The notes under the pieces: generated by a model
Database searches by the model: none
What the model saw: the letters and a program-made list of their open reading frames with translations, nothing else
What the model was told of the DNA's origin: nothing
NCBI RefSeq assembly: GCF_014334135.1
Contig: NZ_CP060497.1
Location: 3,100,001 to 3,164,000 of the forward strand
Source of the DNA: Olivibacter sp. SDN3
Lineage (GTDB): Bacteria > Bacteroidota > Bacteroidia > Sphingobacteriales > Sphingobacteriaceae
Direction: 5' to 3'
DNA length: 64,000 nt
Program-made: the position numbers and the translations under genes
Part shown: positions 46,128-55,973 of the stretch, in pieces
Numbering within the stretch: the stretch's first letter is position 1
Layout of the letters: each line of letters begins with the position of its first letter

Positions 46128-47429
46128 TTATTTGGTTCCCGGAATAAGTTCTAAAATTTCCTTGATAGGCATACATTTGTCGTTCGCTTCATAAGAGCGG
46201 CCATGTGTTAAAATAGATTTAGCTACATCCAGCATAGCGGGATAGGCTGCTCTCAACATATGGTTGGCATATATGATAATATTCACCCCCATCTGTTTGA
46301 ATTCTTCTTCGGTTATGTGGTTAAAAGTCGAAGGTACCACCACGATTGGCGTGTTCTTGTCTGTTTTCCGGAATTTCTCACAGAAATCGCGAATATCATC
46401 TCCCGTTTTTTCTTTACTATGGATCATCACGCCGTCAGCACCGGCATCGATATAAGCAAAGGCCCTTTCCAAAGCATGTTCTACCGTTTTTCCTAGAATA
46501 AGGCTTTCCAAGCGGGCAATGATCATAAAATCATCTGTTACCTGTGCTTGTTTTCCAACTTTTATTTTAGCCGAAAAATCTTCAATACTATCTTGTTTTT
46601 GGGGGACAGACGTACCAAAGAGCGAATTTTTTTTGAGCCCTATTTTATCTTCTATAATTACCGCCGACACGCCATGGCGTTCTAAAGTTCTTACGGTAAA
46701 AGCGAAATGTTCAATCTTACCTCCTGTATCACCGTCAAAAATAATAGGTTTGGTAGTACATTCCAACGCATCATTTAAATTGAGCATGCGGGTGGTGATG
46801 TCTACGGCTTCAATATCGGGTTTACCCTTGGATGTAGAGTCTGTCAGGCTGCTCGACCACATACCGTCAAACTCTTGCAGCGTACCATTGATCTCTACTT
46901 TTGTATTTTCAATGATCAGACCTGTTAAACCATTATGTGATTCCAAGATGCGCACAATAGGTTTTGCTGCTATCAGTCGACGTAAACGTTTAAGTCTTAC
47001 ATTGGGCGTGGTGCCAATTGATTTGATACGTTTATTGAGCTGTGTAGACGAGATGCCGTGGGTATACGGAATATCGATCACTTTGCCTCCCCACTGGACA
47101 ATGGTATCGATCACACGTTGCCGTGTACGTTTCTGTATGCCTTCTTTCCAGTCATCACCATGCACCACAAAATCGGGTTTTTCTATTAACAAATTAGGTA
47201 CATAGTCGAGCGTTTTCTGAGGAATTACTCTTTCGACTCCTTTGATATTTTCTACAATGATTTTTCGTTGTTCGAAATCGAGGTAAGGTAAACGCTTGTA
47301 ACTTGCGATCGCCTTATCTGTCAGCACACCAACGGTCACTTCACCAAGCTTGGCTGCTTCCTGTATAATATTTAAATGTCCGGGATGTATAATGTCTGCA
47401 CTCATCCCTACATACACTTTCTTTTTCAT
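46128..47429 (-). CDS. pepM: Cytidylyltransferase-phosphoenolpyruvate phosphomutase fusion
   Basis: A 433-residue two-domain enzyme. Residues 1 to about 140 are a nucleotidyltransferase of the glycerol-3-phosphate cytidylyltransferase type ([20 protein letters not shown], and [10 protein letters not shown] at the end). Residues about 160-430 are PEP mutase, with the diagnostic [10 protein letters not shown] of true mutases (E-D-K-x-x-x-K-x-N-S), [13 protein letters not shown], and [12 protein letters not shown]. The mutase makes phosphonopyruvate from PEP, and the cytidylyltransferase should activate the final phosphonate as a CMP ester. The same fusion is known as AepX of Bacteroides capsule loci. 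Confidence 0.96.
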   Translation of the reverse strand: MKKKVYVGMSADIIHPGHLNIIQEAAKLGEVTVGVLTDKAIASYKRLPYLDFEQRKIIVENIKGVERVIPQKTLDYVPNLLIEKPDFVVHGDDWKEGIQKRTRQRVIDTIVQWGGKVIDIPYTHGISSTQLNKRIKSIGTTPNVRLKRLRRLIAAKPIVRILESHNGLTGLIIENTKVEINGTLQEFDGMWSSSLTDSTSKGKPDIEAVDITTRMLNLNDALECTTKPIIFDGDTGGKIEHFAFTVRTLERHGVSAVIIEDKIGLKKNSLFGTSVPQKQDSIEDFSAKIKVGKQAQVTDDFMIIARLESLILGKTVEHALERAFAYIDAGADGVMIHSKEKTGDDIRDFCEKFRKTDKNTPIVVVPSTFNHITEEEFKQMGVNIIIYANHMLRAAYPAMLDVAKSILTHGRSYEANDKCMPIKEILELIPGTK

Positions 47430-47440
47430 TTTTTTCTTTT

Positions 47441-48757
47441 TTAGATAAAGCGATAAAGTTCTTTTATAATATTTTCGGAAGCTGTCTGCTGATTTGGCGG
47501 GAGCAGATAGGCTTCATAGAATTTCTTTCGTTCAGGTCTGGAGTCGTCTTGGCCGGCAAATACCGTGTTTTGTATGAATGTTAAGATATCTTCTTTATTT
47601 TCAGCATGTTGATGGACGGCGAAGGCCATCTTACCGAACGTGTTAAAACGATCAGTAACCTGTTTATCCCGTAGGGTATATAAAATAGGCTTATCAAGAT
47701 ACAGATATTCTACCATAAAAGAAGCACTGTCATGAATCAGTGCGTCAGATGTTAAAAATAGATCAACATAATCAGCTTCGAAGAGCTGTGTATTATCAAG
47801 AGTATCCCACCGTTCGTAGTAGGCATCCGTTTTGGCTTTACCCCACATTTTATCATCACTCAATTTGGGTCTTAATATGGGATGGGGCTTAAAAGCAAAT
47901 TGCAATTGATCTTGATACTTCTTGGCCAGTTCCAGAAAAAAGTCGGCATACAATAAAAACGACGAATAACTCAAGAAACTTTTATCATCATCAATTGTGT
48001 GGTGTGGTGCCCAAATGATTCGTTTTATCCTTCGATCCTTTATTTTCCAGGGATCATTGGACGGGTCTTTGGGTTTTAAAAATACATCTGTTCCCGCATA
48101 TCCAGTAACCGTCACATTGTTCCCTTTATTAGCCGCATATTTTTCTGCAAACTTTTTATGGATAGATGTTTCGTAAAAAGCTTTCCATATTTTGTTATGA
48201 AACAGTTGGTTGTACTGCATTTCATGAAGATGGGTGATATGAAATGAGTATTGTACATAGCAAGAAAGTACATCAGGAAAATGATGAATATAGTATTCGG
48301 GTCGTGTTAATTCATGCGGATTAGTATAAAAAATAATATCAGGGTTAATTGCTTGCCTGATGTCCATCCACTCTCCTGTTTCTTCGTTCAAGCTTTTTAC
48401 AACCCGATAACCTTTTGAAACAAACATATGATAAGCGAGGTTCATATCCTCATGTAATTGTTTTTCTCCAAAAACGACATAAGGGATCACCACTATTATC
48501 GGATCAAACCGTTCATCAGCCTTCATCAATTGATATACGTGATCTAGTTTCCATACAGGGGCGTGTACAGCGAAAAAGGCAACAATTATTTTCTCTTGAC
48601 GCTTCAACTTTTCTGTTAAGCGTTTATGGAGCAATTCTTGATCTTTTATCAATAATTGCAACTGCTTCTGACCTGCTCCTTGTTGGACGGCGACTGTGCG
48701 TCGTTTGATTTTTTTTATTAACCTTTTTAGTAATATATTTTTTATACTGACTATCAA
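47441..48757 (-). CDS. CDP-glycerol glycerophosphotransferase-like (TagF/TagB family) transferase
   Basis: A 438-residue GT-B-like enzyme related to teichoic-acid CDP-glycerol phosphotransferases. An N-terminal basic, coiled-coil-like segment (residues 1-55) may bind the membrane. The core has [34 protein letters not shown] and [20 protein letters not shown] followed by DKPILY, which are the C-terminal CMP-substrate hallmarks of the family. It starts the phosphonate operon, 11 bp ahead of pepM, so the natural hypothesis is transfer of a phosphonate from a CMP-phosphonate donor to a glycan. The acceptor is unknown. Confidence 0.85.
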   Translation of the reverse strand: MIVSIKNILLKRLIKKIKRRTVAVQQGAGQKQLQLLIKDQELLHKRLTEKLKRQEKIIVAFFAVHAPVWKLDHVYQLMKADERFDPIIVVIPYVVFGEKQLHEDMNLAYHMFVSKGYRVVKSLNEETGEWMDIRQAINPDIIFYTNPHELTRPEYYIHHFPDVLSCYVQYSFHITHLHEMQYNQLFHNKIWKAFYETSIHKKFAEKYAANKGNNVTVTGYAGTDVFLKPKDPSNDPWKIKDRRIKRIIWAPHHTIDDDKSFLSYSSFLLYADFFLELAKKYQDQLQFAFKPHPILRPKLSDDKMWGKAKTDAYYERWDTLDNTQLFEADYVDLFLTSDALIHDSASFMVEYLYLDKPILYTLRDKQVTDRFNTFGKMAFAVHQHAENKEDILTFIQNTVFAGQDDSRPERKKFYEAYLLPPNQQTASENIIKELYRFI

Positions 48758-49254
48758 TGTTTGATGGCTGAATTTATACAGTTTTATCTAGGTGATTCAT
48801 CTTCCAAAGGAAAACGGTATAACTAATAACGGAATAAACTTTTAAAATGCGTCACCCAAAAAGTAACAGTATAGTTACGTTTTGTTAATAAACAGTTAAA
48901 ATGGCCATCAGTTTCTTTTTACAAAAACCACTTTTTTGTAACATAGAAGAAAAAAATATAAAGAATTGAATAATAACCTACAATATTATACATGTACATG
49001 CAGTAAACATATTTCATTCATGTTTCAAGAATAGGAGACCGTATACAGCCGAGATTACTGTTTTTTTTGAATTGCTTAAACATCTCCTCGATTTCGCCGT
49101 CACCAAACTGTTTGATGCACGGCTTGCTGAACAATCCATCCGGATAAATTTTTATCGCTTTTATAGATTCCCGTAGACGCTGAACATTAGAAAAAATTAA
49201 TTTTTTATTATCAAAATGTTAAGCCAAATTTGCAATTGATTTTTTATAGAAAAA
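48758..49254. other. 497-bp divergent spacer, with a possible decayed reading frame
   Basis: The space between the phosphonate operon and the PAP2-like gene. On the minus strand, 49022-49220 can be read as about 65 codons without a stop (including AIKIYPDGLFSKPCIKQFGD and EIEEMFKQFKKNS) but with no start codon and an earlier stop upstream. It looks like a 3' remnant of a protein gene that I cannot identify. The rest is AT-rich and holds the promoters of both neighbours. Confidence 0.4.
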
Positions 49255-49947
49255 ATGTACCCCTTATCACGCGCTAACCAAGCAATGGGTATTACTTGGA
49301 AGCAGGCCATGCAAAGTTGGGCTTTTAGAAGTTGGCTTATCATTGGACATATTTTGCTGATTACCATCTTTTTGGTATTACCTTATTTTTTTGATCATAT
49401 CGAGTTGCGTGATGGTGTATTCTTAAACGATCCTTTATTACAGGTACTGCCTGCAAAGGATTTGTCTACACCTATCTTTATTTGTATATGGAGTACTACC
49501 GCTTTGTTAATCTATCGGTGTTTTTTTAACCCAGTTATCATGATAACGGCTATGTATGGGTTTATACTCGTGCTATTTACCCGGATGCTCACGATTTCGC
49601 TTGTGCCCTTGGATGCACCTGAAGGTTTGATCCCGTTGATAGATCCTATAAGCAATTTGGCTTACGGGAATGCGCAATTTATCACCAAAGACCTTTTCTT
49701 TTCAGGACATACTTCGGCAATGTTTTTAATGTCTCTCTGTTTGCTCAAAAGGCAGGACAAAATGTGGGCTTTTATTGCGGCAGTGTTGGTAGGGTCAATG
49801 GTGCTTATACAACATGTTCATTACACCATAGATGTGGTTGCAGCGCCGGTATTCACTTATGGGTGCTACTGGCTTGGCGTTCAGATTTCGTTAAGCGGAT
49901 GGTATAAAGGTCAGATGACAACCTTGATCCGTCAGCGGGTAAGATAA
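49255..49947 (+). CDS. Sphingomyelin-synthase-like PAP2 family membrane protein
   Basis: A 230-residue membrane protein with about six helices. The two active-site blocks of the sphingomyelin-synthase-like PAP2 subgroup are present: DLFFSGHTSAMFLMSLCLL (residues about 145-163) and HVHYTIDVVAAPVFTYG (about 187-203), with the catalytic H, H and D. The family includes sphingomyelin and inositol-phosphoceramide synthases; sphingolipids are common in this family of bacteria, so head-group transfer to ceramide is possible. The exact donor is not shown. Single gene with a long AT-rich leader. Confidence 0.82.
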   Translation: MYPLSRANQAMGITWKQAMQSWAFRSWLIIGHILLITIFLVLPYFFDHIELRDGVFLNDPLLQVLPAKDLSTPIFICIWSTTALLIYRCFFNPVIMITAMYGFILVLFTRMLTISLVPLDAPEGLIPLIDPISNLAYGNAQFITKDLFFSGHTSAMFLMSLCLLKRQDKMWAFIAAVLVGSMVLIQHVHYTIDVVAAPVFTYGCYWLGVQISLSGWYKGQMTTLIRQRVR

Positions 49948-49967
49948 CGTATTGACCTTGTTTTAAT

Positions 49968-50204
49968 TTAAAGAGACGACTGATAAGCGATAATTTCTTT
50001 GCCTATGGCATTGATTTCGTCATCTGCTTCGAAGCGAGGTAGTTCAGTTTCTGGATCTAGCTTTAGCCAGCTGCTTTCTGTATCTTTCATGATTTTAATA
50101 TACTCTACCCCATCTTTAAAAATGGTATAGGTATTGTCTTCTTCTGGGAAGACTGCATAATCCACATCGTTAAAGGTAACGTCAAAAGGTTCTTTTGTTT
50201 GCAT
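49968..50204 (-). CDS. Conserved small hypothetical protein
   Basis: A 78-residue acidic cytoplasmic protein I do not recognise by function. It begins MQTKEPFDVTFNDVDYAVFP, continues IFKDGVEYIKIMKDTESSWL and ends in an acidic helix-like tail. It looks like a real, compact protein: one domain of beta strands and a helix, balanced composition and a clean ATG. It is convergent with the PAP2-like gene. Confidence 0.65.
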   Translation of the reverse strand: MQTKEPFDVTFNDVDYAVFPEEDNTYTIFKDGVEYIKIMKDTESSWLKLDPETELPRFEADDEINAIGKEIIAYQSSL

Positions 50205-50383
50205 AAGCTGTGTGTTAAAATGTGGTAAATATAAGAAAATTGCACGAAGTGGAATGATGACTGAATCGTCTGTTGGTTACCAATTTGGTATAAAACTTTT
50301 ATCAGTTAAACCTGTTACCTTGAAAATAGTCTTTATTATAAGACAGTTTGATGCTGTTTCACCAATAGTTAATATATTACAAG

Positions 50384-50815
50384 ATGAACAGATTATTCAT
50401 TATGCTTTTAGTAATAGCTGGGGTGTTTATGGCCTGCGCAGCAAAGAAAAATATAATTAACGGTACCGATGAACTCTCAGGTACCTGGCAACTTGACTAT
50501 GTTAGTGGGCCGCGTATAACCTTCGAGGGCCTGTATCCTAACAAGAAACCTTTTCTCAAAATAGAAGTAGATAGTAACCGCGTTAGTGGGAACACCAGCT
50601 GCAATAATTTCTTTGGTAAACTGGACCGTGACGGACAAAATATTAGTTTTAAAGAGGGTTTAGGAATGACCAAAATGGCTTGCCCGGGGGAGGGAGAGTC
50701 TGTGTTTCTACGAACCTTAGAGAAAATTGATAGGTATGATATAACGGATGACGGGAATACGCTTAATCTTATTATGGGAGATATTGCATTGATGCGTTTT
50801 AAACGACAGGAGTGA
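50384..50815 (+). CDS. META-domain lipoprotein (HslJ-like)
   Basis: A 143-residue envelope lipoprotein. The lipobox is AGVFMAC (cysteine near residue 18). One META domain (about 30-140) is complete: LSGTWQLDYVSGPRITFEG, RVSGNTSCNNFFGKLDRDGQ, FKEGLGMTKMACPGEGESVF, and LNLIMGDIALMRFKRQ. E. coli HslJ is a heat-inducible outer-membrane protein linked to novobiocin resistance; the role here is unknown. The THX gene follows after about 80 bp. Confidence 0.88.
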   Translation: MNRLFIMLLVIAGVFMACAAKKNIINGTDELSGTWQLDYVSGPRITFEGLYPNKKPFLKIEVDSNRVSGNTSCNNFFGKLDRDGQNISFKEGLGMTKMACPGEGESVFLRTLEKIDRYDITDDGNTLNLIMGDIALMRFKRQE

Positions 50816-50896
50816 TCGGTGATGATTTTGATTCTTTTTATGAAATCGCTATATTAGAAATTTGGGTTCAATTCACATTAAATAACACATATTTTT

Positions 50897-51040
50897 ATGG
50901 GAAAAGGAGATAAAAAAACGAAAAGAGGAAAAATTGTAAAGGGATCTTTCGGTAAACCACGTCCTCATAACATAAAAAAGAAGAAGGCTTTATCGCAAAA
51001 CAAGTCGACCACAAAGGCAGAGGTAACAAAAAAGGAGTGA
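50897..51040 (+). CDS. 30S ribosomal protein THX family
   Basis: A 47-residue, very basic protein (MGKGDKKTKRGKIVKGSFGK at the start) that matches the THX ribosomal protein family, which in Thermus sits at the head of the 30S subunit; Bacteroidota homologues share the MGKGDKKTxRGKI opening. About 40 per cent of residues are K or R. The stop codon is inside the left arm of its terminator. The protein is easily missed because it is so short. Confidence 0.9.
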   Translation: MGKGDKKTKRGKIVKGSFGKPRPHNIKKKKALSQNKSTTKAEVTKKE

Positions 51041-51061
51041 TGCTAGCATCACTCCTTTTTT
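51034..51061 (+). terminator. Terminator of the THX gene
   Basis: GGAGTGAT (51034-51041) pairs with ATCACTCC (51048-51055) around GCTAGC, followed by a T-run. The left arm includes the stop codon. Confidence 0.9.
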
Positions 51062-51092
51062 GTTTTTACGTTAGCTAAGCTTCTTTTGAGCT

Positions 51093-51698
51093 TTATTTCT
51101 TTTCCTTCTTATATGCTGCATTTAAGCCATCTACCACCTCTTTAGTTACCTCGAGGGTGGTGTCTGCAAATAGTACTCCCGGGTTACCCCTTGAATAGGT
51201 CAGTACGTATTTATACCCTTTCTCTGTTGCATAACCTTTTAAGTGATCAGATACTTTATTATAAAGTTTTTCCTGTTCTTGGGCCTCATCATTAGCAAAA
51301 GATTGATTGGCATTTTGGTTGAACTTCCCAAGCTCTTCCTGTTTACGTGCTAAACGCTCTTCGGTACTTTGGCGCTGCTCAGCACTCATGGTAGCCGCAT
51401 TTTTTTGATAATCTGCAACTTCCCGTTGAAAAGCATTACCTTTTGCCTGAAGTTCACTTTGTGTTTTTTTAGCTTTAGCTTCCAATGCAGTTTGCATATC
51501 TTTAAAGTACTCATAGTTGGCCAATAAAGAATCAGAGTTCACATACACAATTTTATCTCCATCTGTACTAGCGGCAGCCGTACTGTCGTTACTAGTTTTA
51601 GTAGCGGTAGTGTTTTGGGCGTTATTACATGATACGGCAACTGTGGCTAACGCCAAGCCGAAAGCAATTTTTGCCAAAGAAGCGAATGGTTTGTTCAT
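51093..51698 (-). CDS. OmpH/Skp family lipoprotein
   Basis: A 201-residue periplasmic chaperone-like protein. The N-terminus ends in a lipobox (ATVAVSCNNAQ, cysteine near residue 24), so unlike E. coli Skp it should be membrane-tethered. After a low-complexity S/T linker, IVYVNSDSLLANYEYFKDMQ and a long coiled coil (about 70-145, rich in Q, E, K) form the tentacle of the Skp fold; it ends in GVLFADTTLEVTKEVVDGLN. It should hold unfolded outer-membrane proteins. Divergent from gyrB. Confidence 0.92.
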   Translation of the reverse strand: MNKPFASLAKIAFGLALATVAVSCNNAQNTTATKTSNDSTAAASTDGDKIVYVNSDSLLANYEYFKDMQTALEAKAKKTQSELQAKGNAFQREVADYQKNAATMSAEQRQSTEERLARKQEELGKFNQNANQSFANDEAQEQEKLYNKVSDHLKGYATEKGYKYVLTYSRGNPGVLFADTTLEVTKEVVDGLNAAYKKEKK

Positions 51699-51815
51699 TT
51701 TATGCTATTTAATTCCTAAACAATAAAACGCAAACCTAATATAAAAATCATAGACAATATAATTTTTTTTCAAATGGCTGTTTTGTGATGAACGGTATGC
51801 CTGAAATGTCAGTAA

Positions 51816-53810
<1,995 letters not shown>

Positions 53811-53857
53811 CATAATTTATGTAGCATACTGATTTCCATTATGGAAAATATAAAATA

Positions 53858-53886
53858 AAAAACGGCCTCCAATGGGCCGTTTTTTA
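53858..53886 (+). terminator. Terminator of gyrB
   Basis: AACGGCC (53861-53867) pairs with GGCCGTT (53875-53881), A-rich on the left and T-rich on the right, so it can serve both strands between gyrB and the convergent hydrolase gene. Confidence 0.88.
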
Positions 53887-53919
53887 TATATGAATTATTA
53901 TGCTCGCAGCTTAAATTTT

Positions 53920-55206
53920 TTACTTTAAAAAATTCACCAAGCCGATCACAAGATCACTGTGCAAAGGTAACCCCGGGCTTTTGTAAGTTGCCAAATTTGC
54001 CTCTTTACCACTACCTACGGCCTTCAATACATGGTTCATACCTTTTATGAGTAACAATCTAGCATTAGGATTGGCTTCTTTCAGTAATTCTGCATTTATC
54101 GTGGGAACCTGCAAATCGGCAGTTCCGCCGATTAACAACACCGGCACGTTTAATTTACTTACTTCTTCCGTAGGTTCAACTTGAAATGACGAAATAATAA
54201 AGGCTTGTATCGATGGATCAAATAGACCATTTAATTCTTCGGGAACATTTTCAACAAACTCGCCCTTGACAAGTTTGGCTATAATGGGCTTTGCCTGTTT
54301 AGCTAAATTGGGATCGGGTAGCAATTGTGTCTCTAAAATTTCAGCTAGGTTTTCGCCAGGGCCGGCAATGGAAACAAAAGCATCGGGGTGTAGTTGTTGG
54401 GCGGCAACCATTCCGATATTGGAACCTTCACTATGTCCAATTATATAGAATTTTCCGAAATCCTTCCGTCCCTTTAAAAATTGACCAAGGGTAACAGCAT
54501 CTTGCACGAAGTCATTAAAAACGACTTTATTGGCACTGGTTTCAAAATTTACACTTTCGCCTATCAAACGCTTATCGTATCTGAAAGTCGCAATGCCATT
54601 GTCAGCCAATGCTTCCGCTAACAATAAATAGCTGTTCGCCTGAAGGCCATATGCGTTATTGCCGTCCCTGTCGGTAGGCCCGCTCCCCGCAATTAGCAAT
54701 GCTATAGGCATACCTGTCTGTGGGTTTTTAGGGGTCATTAAGTTGCCGCTGATTACCCCACCATCCACTTTTATCTTTATTTCTTCTTCTGGAAAATTGG
54801 CGGGGCTTTTTTTTACGTCTCCCCGTACTCTAGGACTTTGCTGCACAAAGAAACCTACAATTTCATGCTCGCTATTGAAGTGAAAGGTAAGAGGCACTAC
54901 GTAATCCCTGAAGGTAGTGTGAATGGTAAGTGGCGACGCGTTTTGATCAATACTATCAGGGAGGCTAACACTTTCGTAAGGACCATATGCCTGATTCAGC
55001 TGTTGCCAGATCTTGCTGATGGATTCGGCGCTTACTTTTGCTTTAAACGCTGCAGCTGCCAGATCAAGTGCTTGTTCATAATCGGCCGCGGCAAGGTTGG
55101 AAATGAACGATTGCGCAGTTGCCGCATGGTTCGCGGTTTGTGCGTTTACTGCTGAGCCTCTGCCCATTGCAAGGAATAATATGATAAAAGTATATATACG
55201 GATCAT
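53920..55206 (-). CDS. Secreted alpha/beta hydrolase with N-terminal DUF3887-like domain
   Basis: A 428-residue exported protein. Signal peptide about 1-22 (ending VNAQ). Residues about 28-120 form a small cone-like domain of the DUF3887 kind (YEQALDLAAAAFKAKVSAES, HFNSEHEIVGFFVQQ). The hydrolase domain (about 145-425) has LLIAGSGPTDRDGNNAYG, nucleophile elbow IIGHSEGSNIGM, an acid in LLIGGTADLQVP and the histidine in IKGMNHVLKA. Probably a periplasmic esterase or peptidase; substrate unknown. The divergent side faces the 21-bp repeat array. Confidence 0.88.
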   Translation of the reverse strand: MIRIYTFIILFLAMGRGSAVNAQTANHAATAQSFISNLAAADYEQALDLAAAAFKAKVSAESISKIWQQLNQAYGPYESVSLPDSIDQNASPLTIHTTFRDYVVPLTFHFNSEHEIVGFFVQQSPRVRGDVKKSPANFPEEEIKIKVDGGVISGNLMTPKNPQTGMPIALLIAGSGPTDRDGNNAYGLQANSYLLLAEALADNGIATFRYDKRLIGESVNFETSANKVVFNDFVQDAVTLGQFLKGRKDFGKFYIIGHSEGSNIGMVAAQQLHPDAFVSIAGPGENLAEILETQLLPDPNLAKQAKPIIAKLVKGEFVENVPEELNGLFDPSIQAFIISSFQVEPTEEVSKLNVPVLLIGGTADLQVPTINAELLKEANPNARLLLIKGMNHVLKAVGSGKEANLATYKSPGLPLHSDLVIGLVNFLK

Positions 55207-55359
55207 AGCGTAATTTTTTTCGGTAAGATAAGAATAATATGGAAGATAAATACAGGGTCAAAAGCTATCAGGGGCTTTTTAGATGTACATAAGCAAGCTT
55301 GTGGCGCGAGCGTTACATTTGTGTGGCGTATCTAAAAAGCTTAAAAATCCCTGGCTAAG

Positions 55360-55884
55360 CTAATTGGATTCGCGCTGAACCGAATTGAGATAGCGACAGA
55401 CCATATTTAATTGATGTTTTCCTTAATCAACTTAGAACGTAAACAAGTTAAATTGAAGCCCAATCAATTTAGGTTGAAGTTCATTCTTATTGGCATAGCC
55501 CTTAAGTCGGTTAACATGGGGTCAGATCTTATTGGAAATACCGTCATTTTAATTGACTTAGCCTTCAATCAAGTTAGTTTCAACCTCATCTTGATCAGTA
55601 TCACGATGAAACCAGTTAAGGCGATCTTAAACCCAATTAAAAAGGAGGCCAACTTAATTGACTTAGACCTCAACCCGGTTATACTGAAGTTCAACTTGAT
55701 CGGGTTAGACGCTATATTAATTAGTATAGCGTTGAAACTGGTTAAGGTGATCTTAAACCCGATTAAAAATAAGGTCAACTTAATTGACTTAGGATTGACT
55801 TTAATTAAGTTAGCGTCAAAGCAAATTAGCAATAAAACAATGCTGATCGGAAATATGTTGCTGCAAAATAAGCGAATTTTATAG
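55360..55884. repeat. Degenerate 21-bp tandem repeat array, about 25 units
   Basis: From 55360 the sequence can be cut into consecutive 21-bp units that share a common form: a pyrimidine, one or two purines at positions 3-4, then TTA or TTG/TCA/TCG at 5-7, T at position 11 and AA near positions 19-20. Clear units begin at 55549, 55654 and 55780 (TTAATTGACTTAG each), and 55612/55738 and 55633/55759 are close pairs 126 bp apart. The period keeps a frame open on each strand (plus 55411-55884), giving a heptad-like L-I-x-L peptide. I regard it as non-coding, but this is not proved. Confidence 0.8.
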
Positions 55885-55908
55885 TGCCCATATATGCCGT
55901 TTTATAAA

Positions 55909-55939
55909 TTGCATATAAAAGGCTTTTTATCTAAGTTTG
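55909..55939 (+). promoter_or_regulatory. valS promoter (TTG, 20 nt, TAAGTTTG)
   Basis: TTG (55909-55911), 20-nt spacer ending TTTATC, TAAGTTTG (55932-55939), 34 nt before the ATG of valS. The 31-bp element differs from the cca promoter at 3 positions and lies 24 bp beyond the end of the 21-bp array. Confidence 0.78.
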
Positions 55940-55973
55940 CAGCTCTTTATCTATTATACTGAATTTTACTATA

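Noticed and set aside
46519-47205. 228-codon frame antisense to the PEP mutase fusion
   Set aside because: The sense frame encodes every catalytic motif; the antisense product has no recognisable domain and no start context.
55411-55884. 157-codon open frame with an L-I-x-L heptad pattern
   Set aside because: It lies wholly inside the 21-bp repeat array. Because 21 is a multiple of 3, a repeat without stops stays open on its own; the opposite strand is open as well (55569-55832) with a similar composition, almost no acidic or aromatic residues, and no promoter-start pair. Kept as a repeat, not a gene.
55360-55884. CRISPR array
   Set aside because: Units are contiguous and degenerate, without constant repeats separated by unique spacers, and no cas gene is near.
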